From Streptomyces sp. NBC_00523 (GTDB lineage: Bacteria > Actinomycetota > Actinomycetes > Streptomycetales > Streptomycetaceae), in assembly GCF_036346615.1 (NCBI RefSeq), contig NZ_CP107836.1:3720001-3784000 (forward strand): DNA of 64,000 nt, given 5' to 3'. A model generated the notes under the pieces. It was not told the DNA's origin. It searched no databases and saw only the letters and a program-made list of their open reading frames with translations. This document shows positions 20,601 through 27,781 of this stretch, piece after piece. Within the stretch, counting starts at the first letter, position 1, and each line of letters starts with the position of its first letter. The position numbers and the translations under genes are program-made.

Positions 20601-21152
20601 GACGGGGACACCGTGCGGAGGTACGTCGGGTTGTGCGCCCAGGACGCCCACATCTTCGACAGCTCGCTCCGGGAGAACCTGCGGCTCGCCCGTCCCGCCG
20701 CGACCGAGCCCGAACTGCGCGACGCCCTGGCGCGGGCCCGGCTGCTCGACTGGGCGGACGCGCTGCCGGACCGGCTGGACACCCTCGTCGGGGAGCACGG
20801 CGCCCGCCTCTCCGGAGGCCAGCGCCAGCGGCTCGCCCTGGCCCGGGCCCTGCTCGCCGACTTCCCCGTCCTCGTACTCGACGAGCCCGCCGAGCACCTG
20901 GACCTGCCCACAGCGGACGCCCTGACGGCGGACCTGCTGGCGGCGACCCTGGGACGTACGACGGTCCTGATCACGCACCGGCTCGCCGGTCTCGACGCCG
21001 TGGACGAGGTGGTGGTGCTGGAGGCGGGCTCGATCGTGCAGCGGGGCCCGTACGACGTACTGGCCTCGGTCGACGGCCCGCTGCGGCGGATGCTGGCGCG
21101 GGAACGGGAGAGCACCGGGCAGCCGGGAGCGGCCGTGGGGGCCCGCTCGTAG
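17619..21152 (+). CDS. cydDC: Fused CydD-CydC ABC exporter
   Basis: 1177 residues: two complete ABC exporter halves in one chain. The first half has six membrane segments (to about residue 310) and Walker A GPSGVGKST near residue 367; the second half repeats this with Walker A GPSGSGKTT near residue 957. Signature motifs are LSAGQRQR and LSGGQRQR. In E. coli CydD and CydC are separate and form the thiol/haem exporter needed for cytochrome bd assembly; fusion is usual in Streptomyces. ATG at 17619 is 36 bp after cydB with weak TAAGGG upstream. A perfect parS palindrome spans codons 1-6. Confidence 0.95.
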   Translation: MFHVKPIDPRLLRHARATRLFMVAVVVLGLAGAALVIAQAMLIAEIVVGGFEDGLTAGGLRTPLPLLAAVALGRALVAWLTELAAHRAGAAVKSELRRRLLDRAAELGPDWLSGQRTGSLVTLATRGIDALDDYFARYLPQLGLAVVVPVAVLARVVTEDWVSAAIIVVTLPLIPLFMILIGWATQSRMDRQWRLLSRLSGHFLDVVAGLPTLKVFGRAKAQAESIRRITSQYRQATLRTLRIAFLSSFALELLATLSVALVAVTIGMRLVHGELDLYTGLLVLILAPEAYLPIRQVGAQFHAAAEGLSAAEEVFAVLETEPRASGTGEVPGSLRLELEGVTVRHEGRSEPSLAAARLTVEEGETVALVGPSGVGKSTLLNVVLGFTAPDEGRVRVGGTDLADISLARWRERIAWVPQRPHLFAGTIAENVRLARPAADDSAVTAALRDAGAYEFVRGLPDGDRTVLGEDGAGLSAGQRQRIALARAFLADRPVLLLDEPTASLDGETEAGVVEAVRRLAAGRTVLLVVHRPALLSVADRVVTLTAPAALAKEAAVSLPSPANAAGAPSDILPAEPAPAAEAPTEATTARRHVLTRVRDAAGAQRARFGLALLLGSLALGSAVGLMAVSGWLISRASEQPPVLYLMVAVTATRAFGIGRAVFRYAERLVSHDAVLRMLAELRVAVYRSLERIAPGGLRGARRGDLLSRLVADVDALQDYWLRWLLPVGTAVLVGAATVGFTGWLLPQAGLVLAVGLLLAGVGVPLVSGACARRAERRLAPARAGLATRITDLLGGTAELTVAGALPGRVARTRAADATLTRIASRAASATALGGGLTALIAGLTVVAAALVALPAVADGRLAGVELAVVVLTPLAAFEAVTGLPLAAQYRQRVKRSAERVYEVLDAPVPVREPEAPAAPPVSPFPLELRGLSARYADTAHDALAAVDLTLEAGRRIAVVGPSGSGKTTLAQVLLRFLDARAGSYRIGGVDASALDGDTVRRYVGLCAQDAHIFDSSLRENLRLARPAATEPELRDALARARLLDWADALPDRLDTLVGEHGARLSGGQRQRLALARALLADFPVLVLDEPAEHLDLPTADALTADLLAATLGRTTVLITHRLAGLDAVDEVVVLEAGSIVQRGPYDVLASVDGPLRRMLARERESTGQPGAAVGARS
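17621..17634. promoter_or_regulatory. parS: parS site overlapping the cydDC start
   Basis: Perfect GTTTCACGTGAAAC palindrome beginning at the third base of the cydDC ATG, so the site dictates the protein's first residues (MFHVKP). ParB bound here would sit inside an operon and over a translation start. Confidence 0.92.
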
Positions 21153-21166
21153 GTCCTGCCCGGCCG

Positions 21167-21262
21167 CTTCCGGAAGGGCGCGGGCACGTTTCCGGAAGCG
21201 GCGTAGACCTGCTTCCGGAAGCGGCGCGGACCCGCTTCCGGAACAGCACGAGTCCAGTTCCG
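21167..21262. repeat. Phased TTCCGGAA palindrome array
   Basis: Four exact copies of the 8-bp palindrome TTCCGGAA start at 21168, 21190, 21213 and 21236, spaced 22, 23 and 23 bp apart, and a decayed fifth (TTCCGACT) starts at 21258, another 22 bp on. The units are imperfect 22-23 bp direct repeats sharing CTTCCGGAAGCGGCG. Spacing close to two helical turns puts all palindromes on one DNA face. The array fills the gap between cydDC and the downstream histidine kinase, suggesting a cooperative operator or a regulatory RNA element. Confidence 0.85.
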
Positions 21263-21299
21263 ACTTTCCAGGGCAAATGCACCTCATTAGGCTCGCAGT

Positions 21300-22976
21300 A
21301 TGTCTGAGGAGGATCCGGCCAGGAGCCTGCAGGGCCTGTCCACCGAGCTGACCGCCCAGGTGCCGCGCCTGCTGGAAGCCATGCGCTCCGTCGGGACCGG
21401 CCTCGAACTGCATTCCACGCTCGACCGGATCTGCGAGACGGCGGCGGAGCTGGCCCACGCCCGCTACGCCGCGATCGGGGTCGTGAACGAGGAGGGCGAG
21501 GGGCTCTCCGACTTCGTCACCCATGGGGTGCCCGACCCGGTGGCCCACGAGATCGGCCGGCTGCCCGACGGGCACCAGGGCCTGCTCGGCGCCCTCATCC
21601 ACGACCCCCGCCCGCTGCGCCTCGCGGACCTGACCAGCGACCCGAGGTTCGCCGGGTTTCCGCCCGGGCATCCGCTGATGCGCACGTTTCTCGGCGTTCC
21701 GATCAGGGTCCAGGGCGAGATCTTCGGCAATCTGTATCTCGCCGAGAAGGACGGCGGCGGCGAGTTCAGCGACTACGACCTGCACCTCGTGCGCGTACTG
21801 GCGACGGAGGCCGGTATCGCCATCGGCAACGCGCGGCTGTACGAGGCGGCCCGGCAGCGCGAGCGGTGGATCGACGGATCGGTCGCCGTGACGACCGCCC
21901 TGCTCTCCGGCAGCGACGCCGACGACGCCCTCACGGTCGTCGCGGAACAGGCCCGCCGTCTCGCGGGGGCCGCCGCCGGCATCGTGCTGCTGCCGGCCGA
22001 GGGCGGCGGCCTGGAGATCGTCGCCGTCTCGGCGGACGATCCGGCCGACTCGCTCGGGGTGATCGTTCCCGCTCAGAGCCCGGTGGTGGGCATGCTGCTG
22101 AGCGGCGAGGCGGTCTTCGTCGACGATTCGGCCACCGACACCCGCTTGATCACCAGGCTGGCGGATCCGTTCGGGCCCAGCATGCTGCTGCCCCTGCGCA
22201 GTGGGGGCCGGGTGCTGGGCGCGCTGGCCACGCCCCGGGCCAGGGGCGACCGGCCCTTCACGGAGACGGAACGGACACTGGCCACGCAGTTCGCCTCGCA
22301 GGCCGCCCTGGCCCTGATGATGGCCGACGCCCAGCGCGACCGGGAACGCCTGGCGGTCTACGAGGACCGCGACCGGATCGCCCGTGACCTGCACGATCTG
22401 GTCATCCAGCGGCTGTTCGCGACCGGGATGATGCTGGAGAGCGCGCAGCGGCGGTCGGACGTCCCGGAGGTGCAGACCGGGGTCGGCCGGGCGGTGGACG
22501 AGCTGGACGTGACCATCCAGGAGATCCGGACCGCGATCTTCGCGCTCCAGCAGGAACCGGCGGAGGCGCCGTCCGGGCTGCGCACCCGGGTCCTGCGCGA
22601 GATCAACATGGCGTCCGTGCCCCTGGGCTTCAAACCGTCCCACCGCTTCCTCGGGGCGGTCGACTCACTGGTCGGCGAGCTGACGGCCAAGAACCTGATC
22701 GCGGCGCTGCGGGAGGCGCTGTCCAACGCCTTCCGGCACGCCGGTGCGGCCCGCATCGAGGTGGTCGTGGACGCCACCGTCACGCTGGACGACGGGCGGG
22801 AGGCGGTGCGGCTCTCGGTCGCCGACGACGGGGTGGGCATGCCGGAGGGCGGCCGCCGCAGCGGACTGCGGAATCTGGCCCGCCGGGCGGAGTCGCTGGG
22901 CGGGGCCAGCTGGTTCGAGCGGGGGATCGGGGCGGGCGGCGGCGGTACGACGGTGGTGTGGCAGGCGCCGCTGTGA
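21300..22976 (+). CDS. DosS/DevS-like two-GAF sensor histidine kinase
   Basis: 558-residue predicted cytoplasmic sensor kinase. GAF-A spans about residues 35-185, GAF-B about 200-345, then a HisKA_3 dimerisation helix with phosphoacceptor His365 in ARDLHDLVIQRLFATGM and a HATPase domain (NAFRHAGAARI, DDGVGMP). GAF-A resembles the haem domain of mycobacterial DosS/DosT: the segment FPPGHPLMRTFLGVPIRV keeps a histidine (His124) at the place I align with the DosS proximal haem ligand. No response regulator is adjacent, so it is an orphan kinase. It follows the cytochrome bd operon and a repeat array, suggesting oxygen or redox sensing (inference). ATG at 21300; spacing to a Shine-Dalgarno is poor. 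Confidence 0.85.
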   Translation: MSEEDPARSLQGLSTELTAQVPRLLEAMRSVGTGLELHSTLDRICETAAELAHARYAAIGVVNEEGEGLSDFVTHGVPDPVAHEIGRLPDGHQGLLGALIHDPRPLRLADLTSDPRFAGFPPGHPLMRTFLGVPIRVQGEIFGNLYLAEKDGGGEFSDYDLHLVRVLATEAGIAIGNARLYEAARQRERWIDGSVAVTTALLSGSDADDALTVVAEQARRLAGAAAGIVLLPAEGGGLEIVAVSADDPADSLGVIVPAQSPVVGMLLSGEAVFVDDSATDTRLITRLADPFGPSMLLPLRSGGRVLGALATPRARGDRPFTETERTLATQFASQAALALMMADAQRDRERLAVYEDRDRIARDLHDLVIQRLFATGMMLESAQRRSDVPEVQTGVGRAVDELDVTIQEIRTAIFALQQEPAEAPSGLRTRVLREINMASVPLGFKPSHRFLGAVDSLVGELTAKNLIAALREALSNAFRHAGAARIEVVVDATVTLDDGREAVRLSVADDGVGMPEGGRRSGLRNLARRAESLGGASWFERGIGAGGGGTTVVWQAPL

Positions 22977-22995
22977 GGGCCGGTGCGCGGCTTGA

Positions 22996-23027
22996 GGGCC
23001 CGGGCTGGACTTCTCGGGCCCGGGCCC
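22996..23027. terminator. Convergent hairpin between kinase and HAD gene
   Basis: 10-bp perfect stem GGGCCCGGGC / GCCCGGGCCC with a 12-base loop in the 59-bp gap between two convergent genes. Confidence 0.55.
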
Positions 23028-23035
23028 CGGTCGGC

Positions 23036-23920
23036 TCAGCGCCCCGCGAGGCTTCCCGCGCGTTCGGCGAGGATGCGCTCGATGACCACGGCCACGCCGT
23101 CCTCGTTGTTGGTGACCGTACGGCCGGACGCGGCGGCCAGGGCGGCCGGGTGGGCATTGCCCATGGCGTACGAGCTGCCGGCCCAGCTCAGCATCTCCAC
23201 GTCGTTGGGCATGTCCCCGAAGGCGACGACCTCGGCGGCCGCGATGCCGCGCTCGGCGCAGCACAGTTCCAGGGTGCTGGCCTTGGAGACGCCGGGCCCG
23301 CTGATCTCGATGAGCGCGGTGGGGCTCGACCGGGTGAAGGTGGCGCGCTCCCCGGCGGCCGCCCGGGCCAGCGCCAGGAACTCGTCCGGGTCCAGCTCGC
23401 CGTGGCGGGCGAGCAGCTTCAGCACGGGCACGCCGTCGCCCGGGGTCTCCTCGTGCAGCAGCTTCTCCGCGACGGCCACGGTGGCGCCCGGGTCGAGGTA
23501 GAAGGGCGGGTAGGCGGGCTCGTAGTGGATGCCGGTGGCCAGCTCGACGGCGAAGGACGTGCCGGGAGCGGCGTCGCGCAGCGTGTGGACGACATCGAGC
23601 GCCGTCTCGCGCTCCAGGCCCCGGACCTTCAGCAGCCGTCCGCCGGCATGCAGATCGGCGACGGCCGCGCCGTTGGCGCAGATCGCCAGACCGTGTCCGT
23701 GCACGTGGTCGCTGACGACGTCCATCCAGCGGGCGGGGCGGCCGGTGACGAAGAAGACCTCGACCCCCGCTTCCTCGGCGGCCGCGAGCGCCCGGACCGT
23801 GCGGTCCGAGACGGTCTTGTCGTCGCGCAGAAGAGTGCCGTCCAGATCCGTGGCGATCAGCCGGGGAGCGACGGGAGCGGACTGCTCGATAACGGTGGTC
23901 ACCCGTACATTCTCGCGCAT
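23036..23920 (-). CDS. Cof-type HAD-superfamily hydrolase
   Basis: About 294-residue haloacid-dehalogenase phosphatase of the Cof/YbiV type with a C2B cap. Motif I is [12 protein letters not shown] (nucleophile and acid/base aspartates), motif II FFVTGRP, and motifs III/IV KASTLE and [12 protein letters not shown]. It probably dephosphorylates small phospho-sugars or nucleotides. The start is uncertain: ATG at 23918-23920 or GTG at 23900-23902, neither with a strong site; the upstream frame is not coding. Divergent from the truncated luciferase-like gene. A second Cof-type paralogue lies at 35478-36284. Confidence 0.82.
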   Translation of the reverse strand: MRENVRVTTVIEQSAPVAPRLIATDLDGTLLRDDKTVSDRTVRALAAAEEAGVEVFFVTGRPARWMDVVSDHVHGHGLAICANGAAVADLHAGGRLLKVRGLERETALDVVHTLRDAAPGTSFAVELATGIHYEPAYPPFYLDPGATVAVAEKLLHEETPGDGVPVLKLLARHGELDPDEFLALARAAAGERATFTRSSPTALIEISGPGVSKASTLELCCAERGIAAAEVVAFGDMPNDVEMLSWAGSSYAMGNAHPAALAAASGRTVTNNEDGVAVVIERILAERAGSLAGR

Positions 23921-24071
23921 GGAAGCGCACGTGCGTGCGGAGGGTCGCACATTTGAGAGCACGTGCCCTGACCTCCGAACATTCCTCCGGCATATGTCGG
24001 CGTCGTCCCCGGGGGCCGTCCGCACCACACACGCGATGCGGCGCCTCCTCGTCCTCTCGTAGGGTCGCCCC

Positions 24072-24317
24072 ATGCGACTGAGCACTGTGATTCTGCCGAT
24101 CCACCGCTGGCACCGGGGCGGACGCGAGCGCTGGCGGCGTGCCGAGGAGCTGGGCTTCCACGCCGCATACACCTACGACCACCTGTCCTGGCGGGCCTTC
24201 CGGGACGGCCCGTGGTTCGGTGCGCTGCCGACGCTCACGGCAGCCGCGGCGGCCACCGACCGGCTGCGGCTCGGCACGCTCGTCACCTCGGTCAAGCCTC
24301 GTTCGCACATCGCGTAG
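24072..24317 (+). pseudogene. 5' fragment of a luciferase-like (LLM) oxidoreductase gene
   Basis: Encodes 81 residues. The first 73 align with the N terminus of the intact luciferase-like protein starting at 26054 with roughly 80% identity, including STVILPIHRW, EELGFHAAY and FRDGPWFGA. After LGTLVTS the similarity stops abruptly and the frame ends at VKPRSHIA. An LLM barrel needs about 300 residues, so this cannot be functional. It lies 1.74 kb upstream of the intact copy, with two unrelated minus-strand genes between them, as if something inserted within or beside the gene. Divergent from the HAD gene, so it may retain a promoter. Confidence 0.85.
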
Positions 24318-24405
24318 TGGCTGTTCCTGAAGCTCCACGCTTCTACGGTTCGACCCGCCGGCCGCTCGGTTCGGCCACGCGCTCGGTGGGGGACGGTCAG
24401 AGGGC

Positions 24406-25632
24406 TCAGCGTGACCGTCTGCGCAGGAGCTCACTGAGCCGGTCGCCGACGACTGAGACCCCGGGGCGCTGTTCGGCTTCGACGTACCAGGGCTTGCGTC
24501 GGCGCAGGAGGGCGTCGCCGTGCTCGTTCCAGCTGAAGTCGGGCCGTCGCAGGAGTTTTCGGAACACCATGTCGACGGTCCTCGCATGTGCGGCGGTCAG
24601 CCGGCGGATCGGCAGCGGCGTGATCGACTCGTCGCGCAGATACGTGCGGAGCAGGTCCTGGTGGCGGGCGCGCCCCGGAAGGTCGGGGTTGGCGAAGAGG
24701 TCCCGCAACGATCCGTAGTCAGCGTAGAAGTTGAGCCCGTCGACCTGGTCGTAGATGACGCCGACGGTCTCCGCCCGCGCCAGTTCGGGTGGCAGCGTGA
24801 AGAGGGGCAGGCCCGGAACAGCGTGTCGCCCGCCCCGGGGGGATCCGGTGTTTCGCCCGGCGCCGGCGGCGTGGTGCCGGTGGCGGTAGTAGACATTCAT
24901 GCGGTCCTCGGCTTCCTCGGGTGTGAGGATCAGCTCATCGGTGCCGAAGAACTCGACGAAGGAGGCTCGGTCCTCACGCATCGAGTGCCATCCCTGCTCG
25001 ACCTTCTCCGGGTTGCGGAAGACGAGGTCGGGCCGGCTGGTGGCCAGGTCGAGGGCCGCGGCCGCGATCTCCGAAACGGCGGTGCGCGGGTAGGAGGACA
25101 TCGCGCCGGAGAAGAGCCACGCGCCGGGCACCGGTGCCAGCGCTGCCAGTCGGGCGCAGAGGAAACCTCCCTTCGTGACCCCGCGCAAGGCGGTTGGCCC
25201 GGCGTTGGTGTAGGCGCGGTATTCGAGGTCGTCCAGCAGATTGAGGAGGAGCAGGGAGTCGCCGCGCCTGTCCCGTACCTCGAAGAGTCCCTCCACAGGG
25301 TCACGCCAGGCCAGGACCATCTGCCGGTCGGCATCGGTCAGGGCCGTTCGGCGGGAGACGAAACGGTCGGCGACCGTGTTGCCGTCAGGAAGGCGGTACT
25401 GCAGCAGGAAGTGGTCGATGACGTTGGTCGCGGTCGTCTCGTCCCACACGCCGTCGGGACCGACTGCTTCCGACAGGAGCGGATCGAGGAACCGTGCGAA
25501 GGGGCGGCTCTTTCCGAACGCAACGAGGTCTTCCTTCAGTTCGGCACTACGTCGCAGGAGGTGTGCGAGGTCTGTGACGGCGTTCATGTCGTGCTCCGAA
25601 GCGTTTCGGATTTCGTCCGATTTGCTCTTCAT
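24406..25632 (-). CDS. Protein of unknown function (cassette gene B)
   Basis: 408 residues, not recognised. It looks soluble and largely helical with no membrane segment, no nucleotide-binding loop and no obvious catalytic motif. Visible features are an N-terminal helical region (DLAHLLRRSAELKEDL), a segment TDADRQMVLAWRDPVEGLFEV that vaguely recalls the central domain of some SEC-C-associated proteins, and a basic C terminus ending LSELLRRRSR. ATG at 25630-25632 overlaps the TGA of the upstream small gene by one base, so the two are translationally coupled. The pair sits between a truncated and an intact luciferase-like gene, suggesting acquisition as a unit. Confidence 0.7.
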   Translation of the reverse strand: MKSKSDEIRNASEHDMNAVTDLAHLLRRSAELKEDLVAFGKSRPFARFLDPLLSEAVGPDGVWDETTATNVIDHFLLQYRLPDGNTVADRFVSRRTALTDADRQMVLAWRDPVEGLFEVRDRRGDSLLLLNLLDDLEYRAYTNAGPTALRGVTKGGFLCARLAALAPVPGAWLFSGAMSSYPRTAVSEIAAAALDLATSRPDLVFRNPEKVEQGWHSMREDRASFVEFFGTDELILTPEEAEDRMNVYYRHRHHAAGAGRNTGSPRGGRHAVPGLPLFTLPPELARAETVGVIYDQVDGLNFYADYGSLRDLFANPDLPGRARHQDLLRTYLRDESITPLPIRRLTAAHARTVDMVFRKLLRRPDFSWNEHGDALLRRRKPWYVEAEQRPGVSVVGDRLSELLRRRSR

Positions 25633-25946
25633 CAGCAACCGGACCAGCGTCGGTACGCATCGATCCAGCGCGCTCCCGCCGGGGGTGGTTGCGGCAGTGG
25701 CAGTTCCGCCAGGCCGATGTCCTGACGGAGCCCCTTTCGAACGCAACGGGCGACCAAGCGGGAGTCGTTCGTGAGGCGGATCTCGACCACGGTCACCTCG
25801 ACACCCAGGACGGTCGTGGTGAACGGCACGTCCAGGTGTTCATCGATGACCGCCAGGAATCCGTTGACGGCCTCGACCTCGTCGTACGTGTCGACGGTCG
25901 CCTCTTCGATCAGCGCGTCGAGTTCGGCATCGCTCCTCTTGCCCAC
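25632..25946 (-). CDS. Small conserved protein (cassette gene A)
   Basis: 104 residues beginning MGKRSDAELDALIEEATVD and ending GARWIDAYRRWSGC. Similar short actinobacterial proteins are, as I recall, annotated 'calcium-binding protein' on weak grounds; I see acidic N-terminal residues but no EF-hand loop. The centre is a beta-rich domain (PFTTTVLGVEVTVVEIRL) and a Pro-rich linker precedes the WIDAYRRW tail. It is the first gene of the two-gene unit with the 408-residue protein. Function unknown. Confidence 0.65.
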   Translation of the reverse strand: MGKRSDAELDALIEEATVDTYDEVEAVNGFLAVIDEHLDVPFTTTVLGVEVTVVEIRLTNDSRLVARCVRKGLRQDIGLAELPLPQPPPAGARWIDAYRRWSGC

Positions 25947-26053
25947 GCTGCCAGACTAGCGAGCCGCGCGCCCCCGGCCGTCCGCCTCCATGAGACTGCC
26001 GGCACGTCGTGCTGCACCGCTGGTGCGCAGTCCAGGCCCATAAAATCGTCCTC

Positions 26054-27001
26054 ATGCGTCTGAGTACTGTCATTCTGCCGATCCACCGCTGGGCCAAAGG
26101 CCGGAGGGTGTGGGAGGAAGCCGAGGAACTCGGCTTCCACGCGGCCTATTCCTACGACCACCTGTCATGGCGGTCGTTCCGGGACGGGCCGTGGTTCGGG
26201 GCGATCCCCACGCTGACGGCGGCAGCCGCGGTGACGCGGAGTATGCGATTGGGCACCCTCGTGACGTCACCGAACTTCCGCCACCCGGTCACCCTCGCCA
26301 AGGAGCTGATCTCGCTCGACGACATCTCGGCGGGCCGGATCACACTGGGCATCGGTGCGGGCGGCAACGGTTTCGACGCGACGACCCTGCTGCGGAGCGG
26401 TGAGGAGCCGTGGACGCCGCGGCAACGCGCCGACCGCTTCGGCGAGTTCGTGACCCTGCTCGACGCCCTGTTGCGCGAGCCGGCCGGAAAGTCGTACGAG
26501 GGCGAGTTCTACGCGGCCACCGAGGCGCGGAACCTGCCCGGCTGTGTGCAGCGGCCCCGTCTGCCCTTCGCCGTCGCCGCCACGGGGCCGCGCGGTCTGG
26601 CGCTGGCCGCGCGCCACGGTCAGGCGTGGGTGACCACGGGGGACCCGAAGCTCTACGAGGCGGGCAGCGGCGCGCAGTCGGTCGAGGCTCTCGGCCGGCA
26701 GGTGGACGGGCTGGGGCGCGCGTGCGCGGAGGCCGGGCGGGATGTGGCCGGGCTGGAGAAGGTGCTGCTCACCGGGTTCACGCCGGAGTTCAACCCGGGC
26801 CTCGCCGCGGGTGAGGGCCGGCCCTTCGACTCCGTCGACGCGTTCGTGGACTTCGCGGGCAGGCATGCGGAGCTGGGGTTCACGGAGATCGTCATCCATG
26901 CGCCGGTGCCCGCGGACGGGCCGGGGTTCGACGCGGCGGTGCCGGACGAGAAGCTGTTCGAGGAGATCGCGACACGGGGCGCGGCGCAGCTGGCCGGCTG
27001 A
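26054..27001 (+). CDS. LLM-class (F420-type) luciferase-like oxidoreductase
   Basis: 315-residue TIM-barrel oxidoreductase of the bacterial-luciferase superfamily. N-terminal STVILPIHRW, the barrel strands GTLVTSPNFRHPVTLAKELISLDDISAGR and GIGAGG identify the family; actinobacterial members most often use F420, sometimes FMN. The hydride acceptor is unknown. ATG at 26054 matches the start of the truncated copy at 24072. Upstream lies the two-gene unknown cassette, downstream the convergent kptA gene. The 5' part may have come with the cassette if insertion regenerated the gene (inference). Confidence 0.85.
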   Translation: MRLSTVILPIHRWAKGRRVWEEAEELGFHAAYSYDHLSWRSFRDGPWFGAIPTLTAAAAVTRSMRLGTLVTSPNFRHPVTLAKELISLDDISAGRITLGIGAGGNGFDATTLLRSGEEPWTPRQRADRFGEFVTLLDALLREPAGKSYEGEFYAATEARNLPGCVQRPRLPFAVAATGPRGLALAARHGQAWVTTGDPKLYEAGSGAQSVEALGRQVDGLGRACAEAGRDVAGLEKVLLTGFTPEFNPGLAAGEGRPFDSVDAFVDFAGRHAELGFTEIVIHAPVPADGPGFDAAVPDEKLFEEIATRGAAQLAG

Positions 27002-27070
27002 CGGGGACAGGGGCGGGGCTGGGGGTGGGGGCAGGTCCGGGCCGGGGCCCGCACGCTCTCGGTTCCCGGA

Positions 27071-27613
27071 TCAGCTCGGCAGGCGCAGGAACTCGGCGGG
27101 CACGGCATCCGTGAGCCACACCCCGTTGGCGCTGACCCAGAAGGTGTGGCCCGCGCGGTGCATGGCGCCCGCGTCCACGGACAGCACGACGGGGCGCCCG
27201 CGCCGGGCCCCCACGCGGGTGGCGGTCTCGCGGTCGGGCGAGAGGTGCACATGGGTGCGGTTCATCGGGCGCAGCCCCTCGGCACGGATCGCGTCCAGGG
27301 TCCGGCCGACCGTGCCGTGGTAGAGGTACGCGGGCGGTTCGGCCGGCGGGAGCCCCAGGTCGACGGCCACGGTGTGGCCCTGGCTCGCCCGGATGCGGTC
27401 GGCGTCCACGGCGAAACGCTGCTTGTCGTTGGAGGCGACCACATGGTCGAGCTCCGCCCTGCTGATCGGGAAGTGATGGCGAGCGGCCGCGCTCAGCAGC
27501 TCCTCGATCGGCACCCAGCCGTGGGCGTCGAGCGTGATCCCGATCCGCTCGGGCTGATGCCGCAGGTGCTTGGAGAGGTACTTGGACACCTTGACGGTGC
27601 GTCTTTCATCCAT
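27071..27613 (-). CDS. kptA: RNA 2'-phosphotransferase KptA/Tpt1
   Basis: 180-residue Tpt1-type enzyme that transfers a 2'-phosphate from RNA to NAD+. The N-terminal wing has VSKYLSKHLRHQPERIGI; the ADP-ribosyltransferase half carries YLYHGT (His and the NAD site) and RTHVHLSPDRETA. All expected catalytic Arg/His positions seem present. Bacteria have no known tRNA ligase step making 2'-phosphates, so the natural substrate is unknown. ATG at 27611-27613 has GAAGGG immediately adjacent, too close for an ideal site, so the exact start is uncertain. Downstream of a DnaA-box cluster. Confidence 0.9.
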   Translation of the reverse strand: MDERRTVKVSKYLSKHLRHQPERIGITLDAHGWVPIEELLSAAARHHFPISRAELDHVVASNDKQRFAVDADRIRASQGHTVAVDLGLPPAEPPAYLYHGTVGRTLDAIRAEGLRPMNRTHVHLSPDRETATRVGARRGRPVVLSVDAGAMHRAGHTFWVSANGVWLTDAVPAEFLRLPS

Positions 27614-27694
27614 CCCTTCAGCGTGCCCCTGACATGTCCTCGGTGCATCTCCATTTCGCCCGAGCTTCACCGGAACGGTTTTCGCTCCGAGGTT

Positions 27695-27748
27695 TGATCC
27701 ACAGTCAGTTCGACTTATCCACAGGCAAATTGGCTTTGCTGTGGACAA
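27695..27748. promoter_or_regulatory. DnaA-box cluster A
   Basis: Three boxes in 54 bp between kptA and the MerR gene: TGATCCACA (27695-27703, one mismatch), TTATCCACA (27715-27723, perfect) and TTGTCCACA on the minus strand (27740-27748, the preferred Streptomyces form). A local AT-richer stretch follows to 27780. This looks like a DnaA-binding locus outside oriC. Confidence 0.75.
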
Positions 27749-27781
27749 CCGTCTTCCCAAATAGGCGTTTTGGGTAACTTG

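Noticed and set aside
24520..25725. Plus-strand frame opposite the unknown 408-residue gene
   Set aside because: The minus-strand frame has the coupled start, a plausible amino-acid composition and a partner gene; the plus frame does not.
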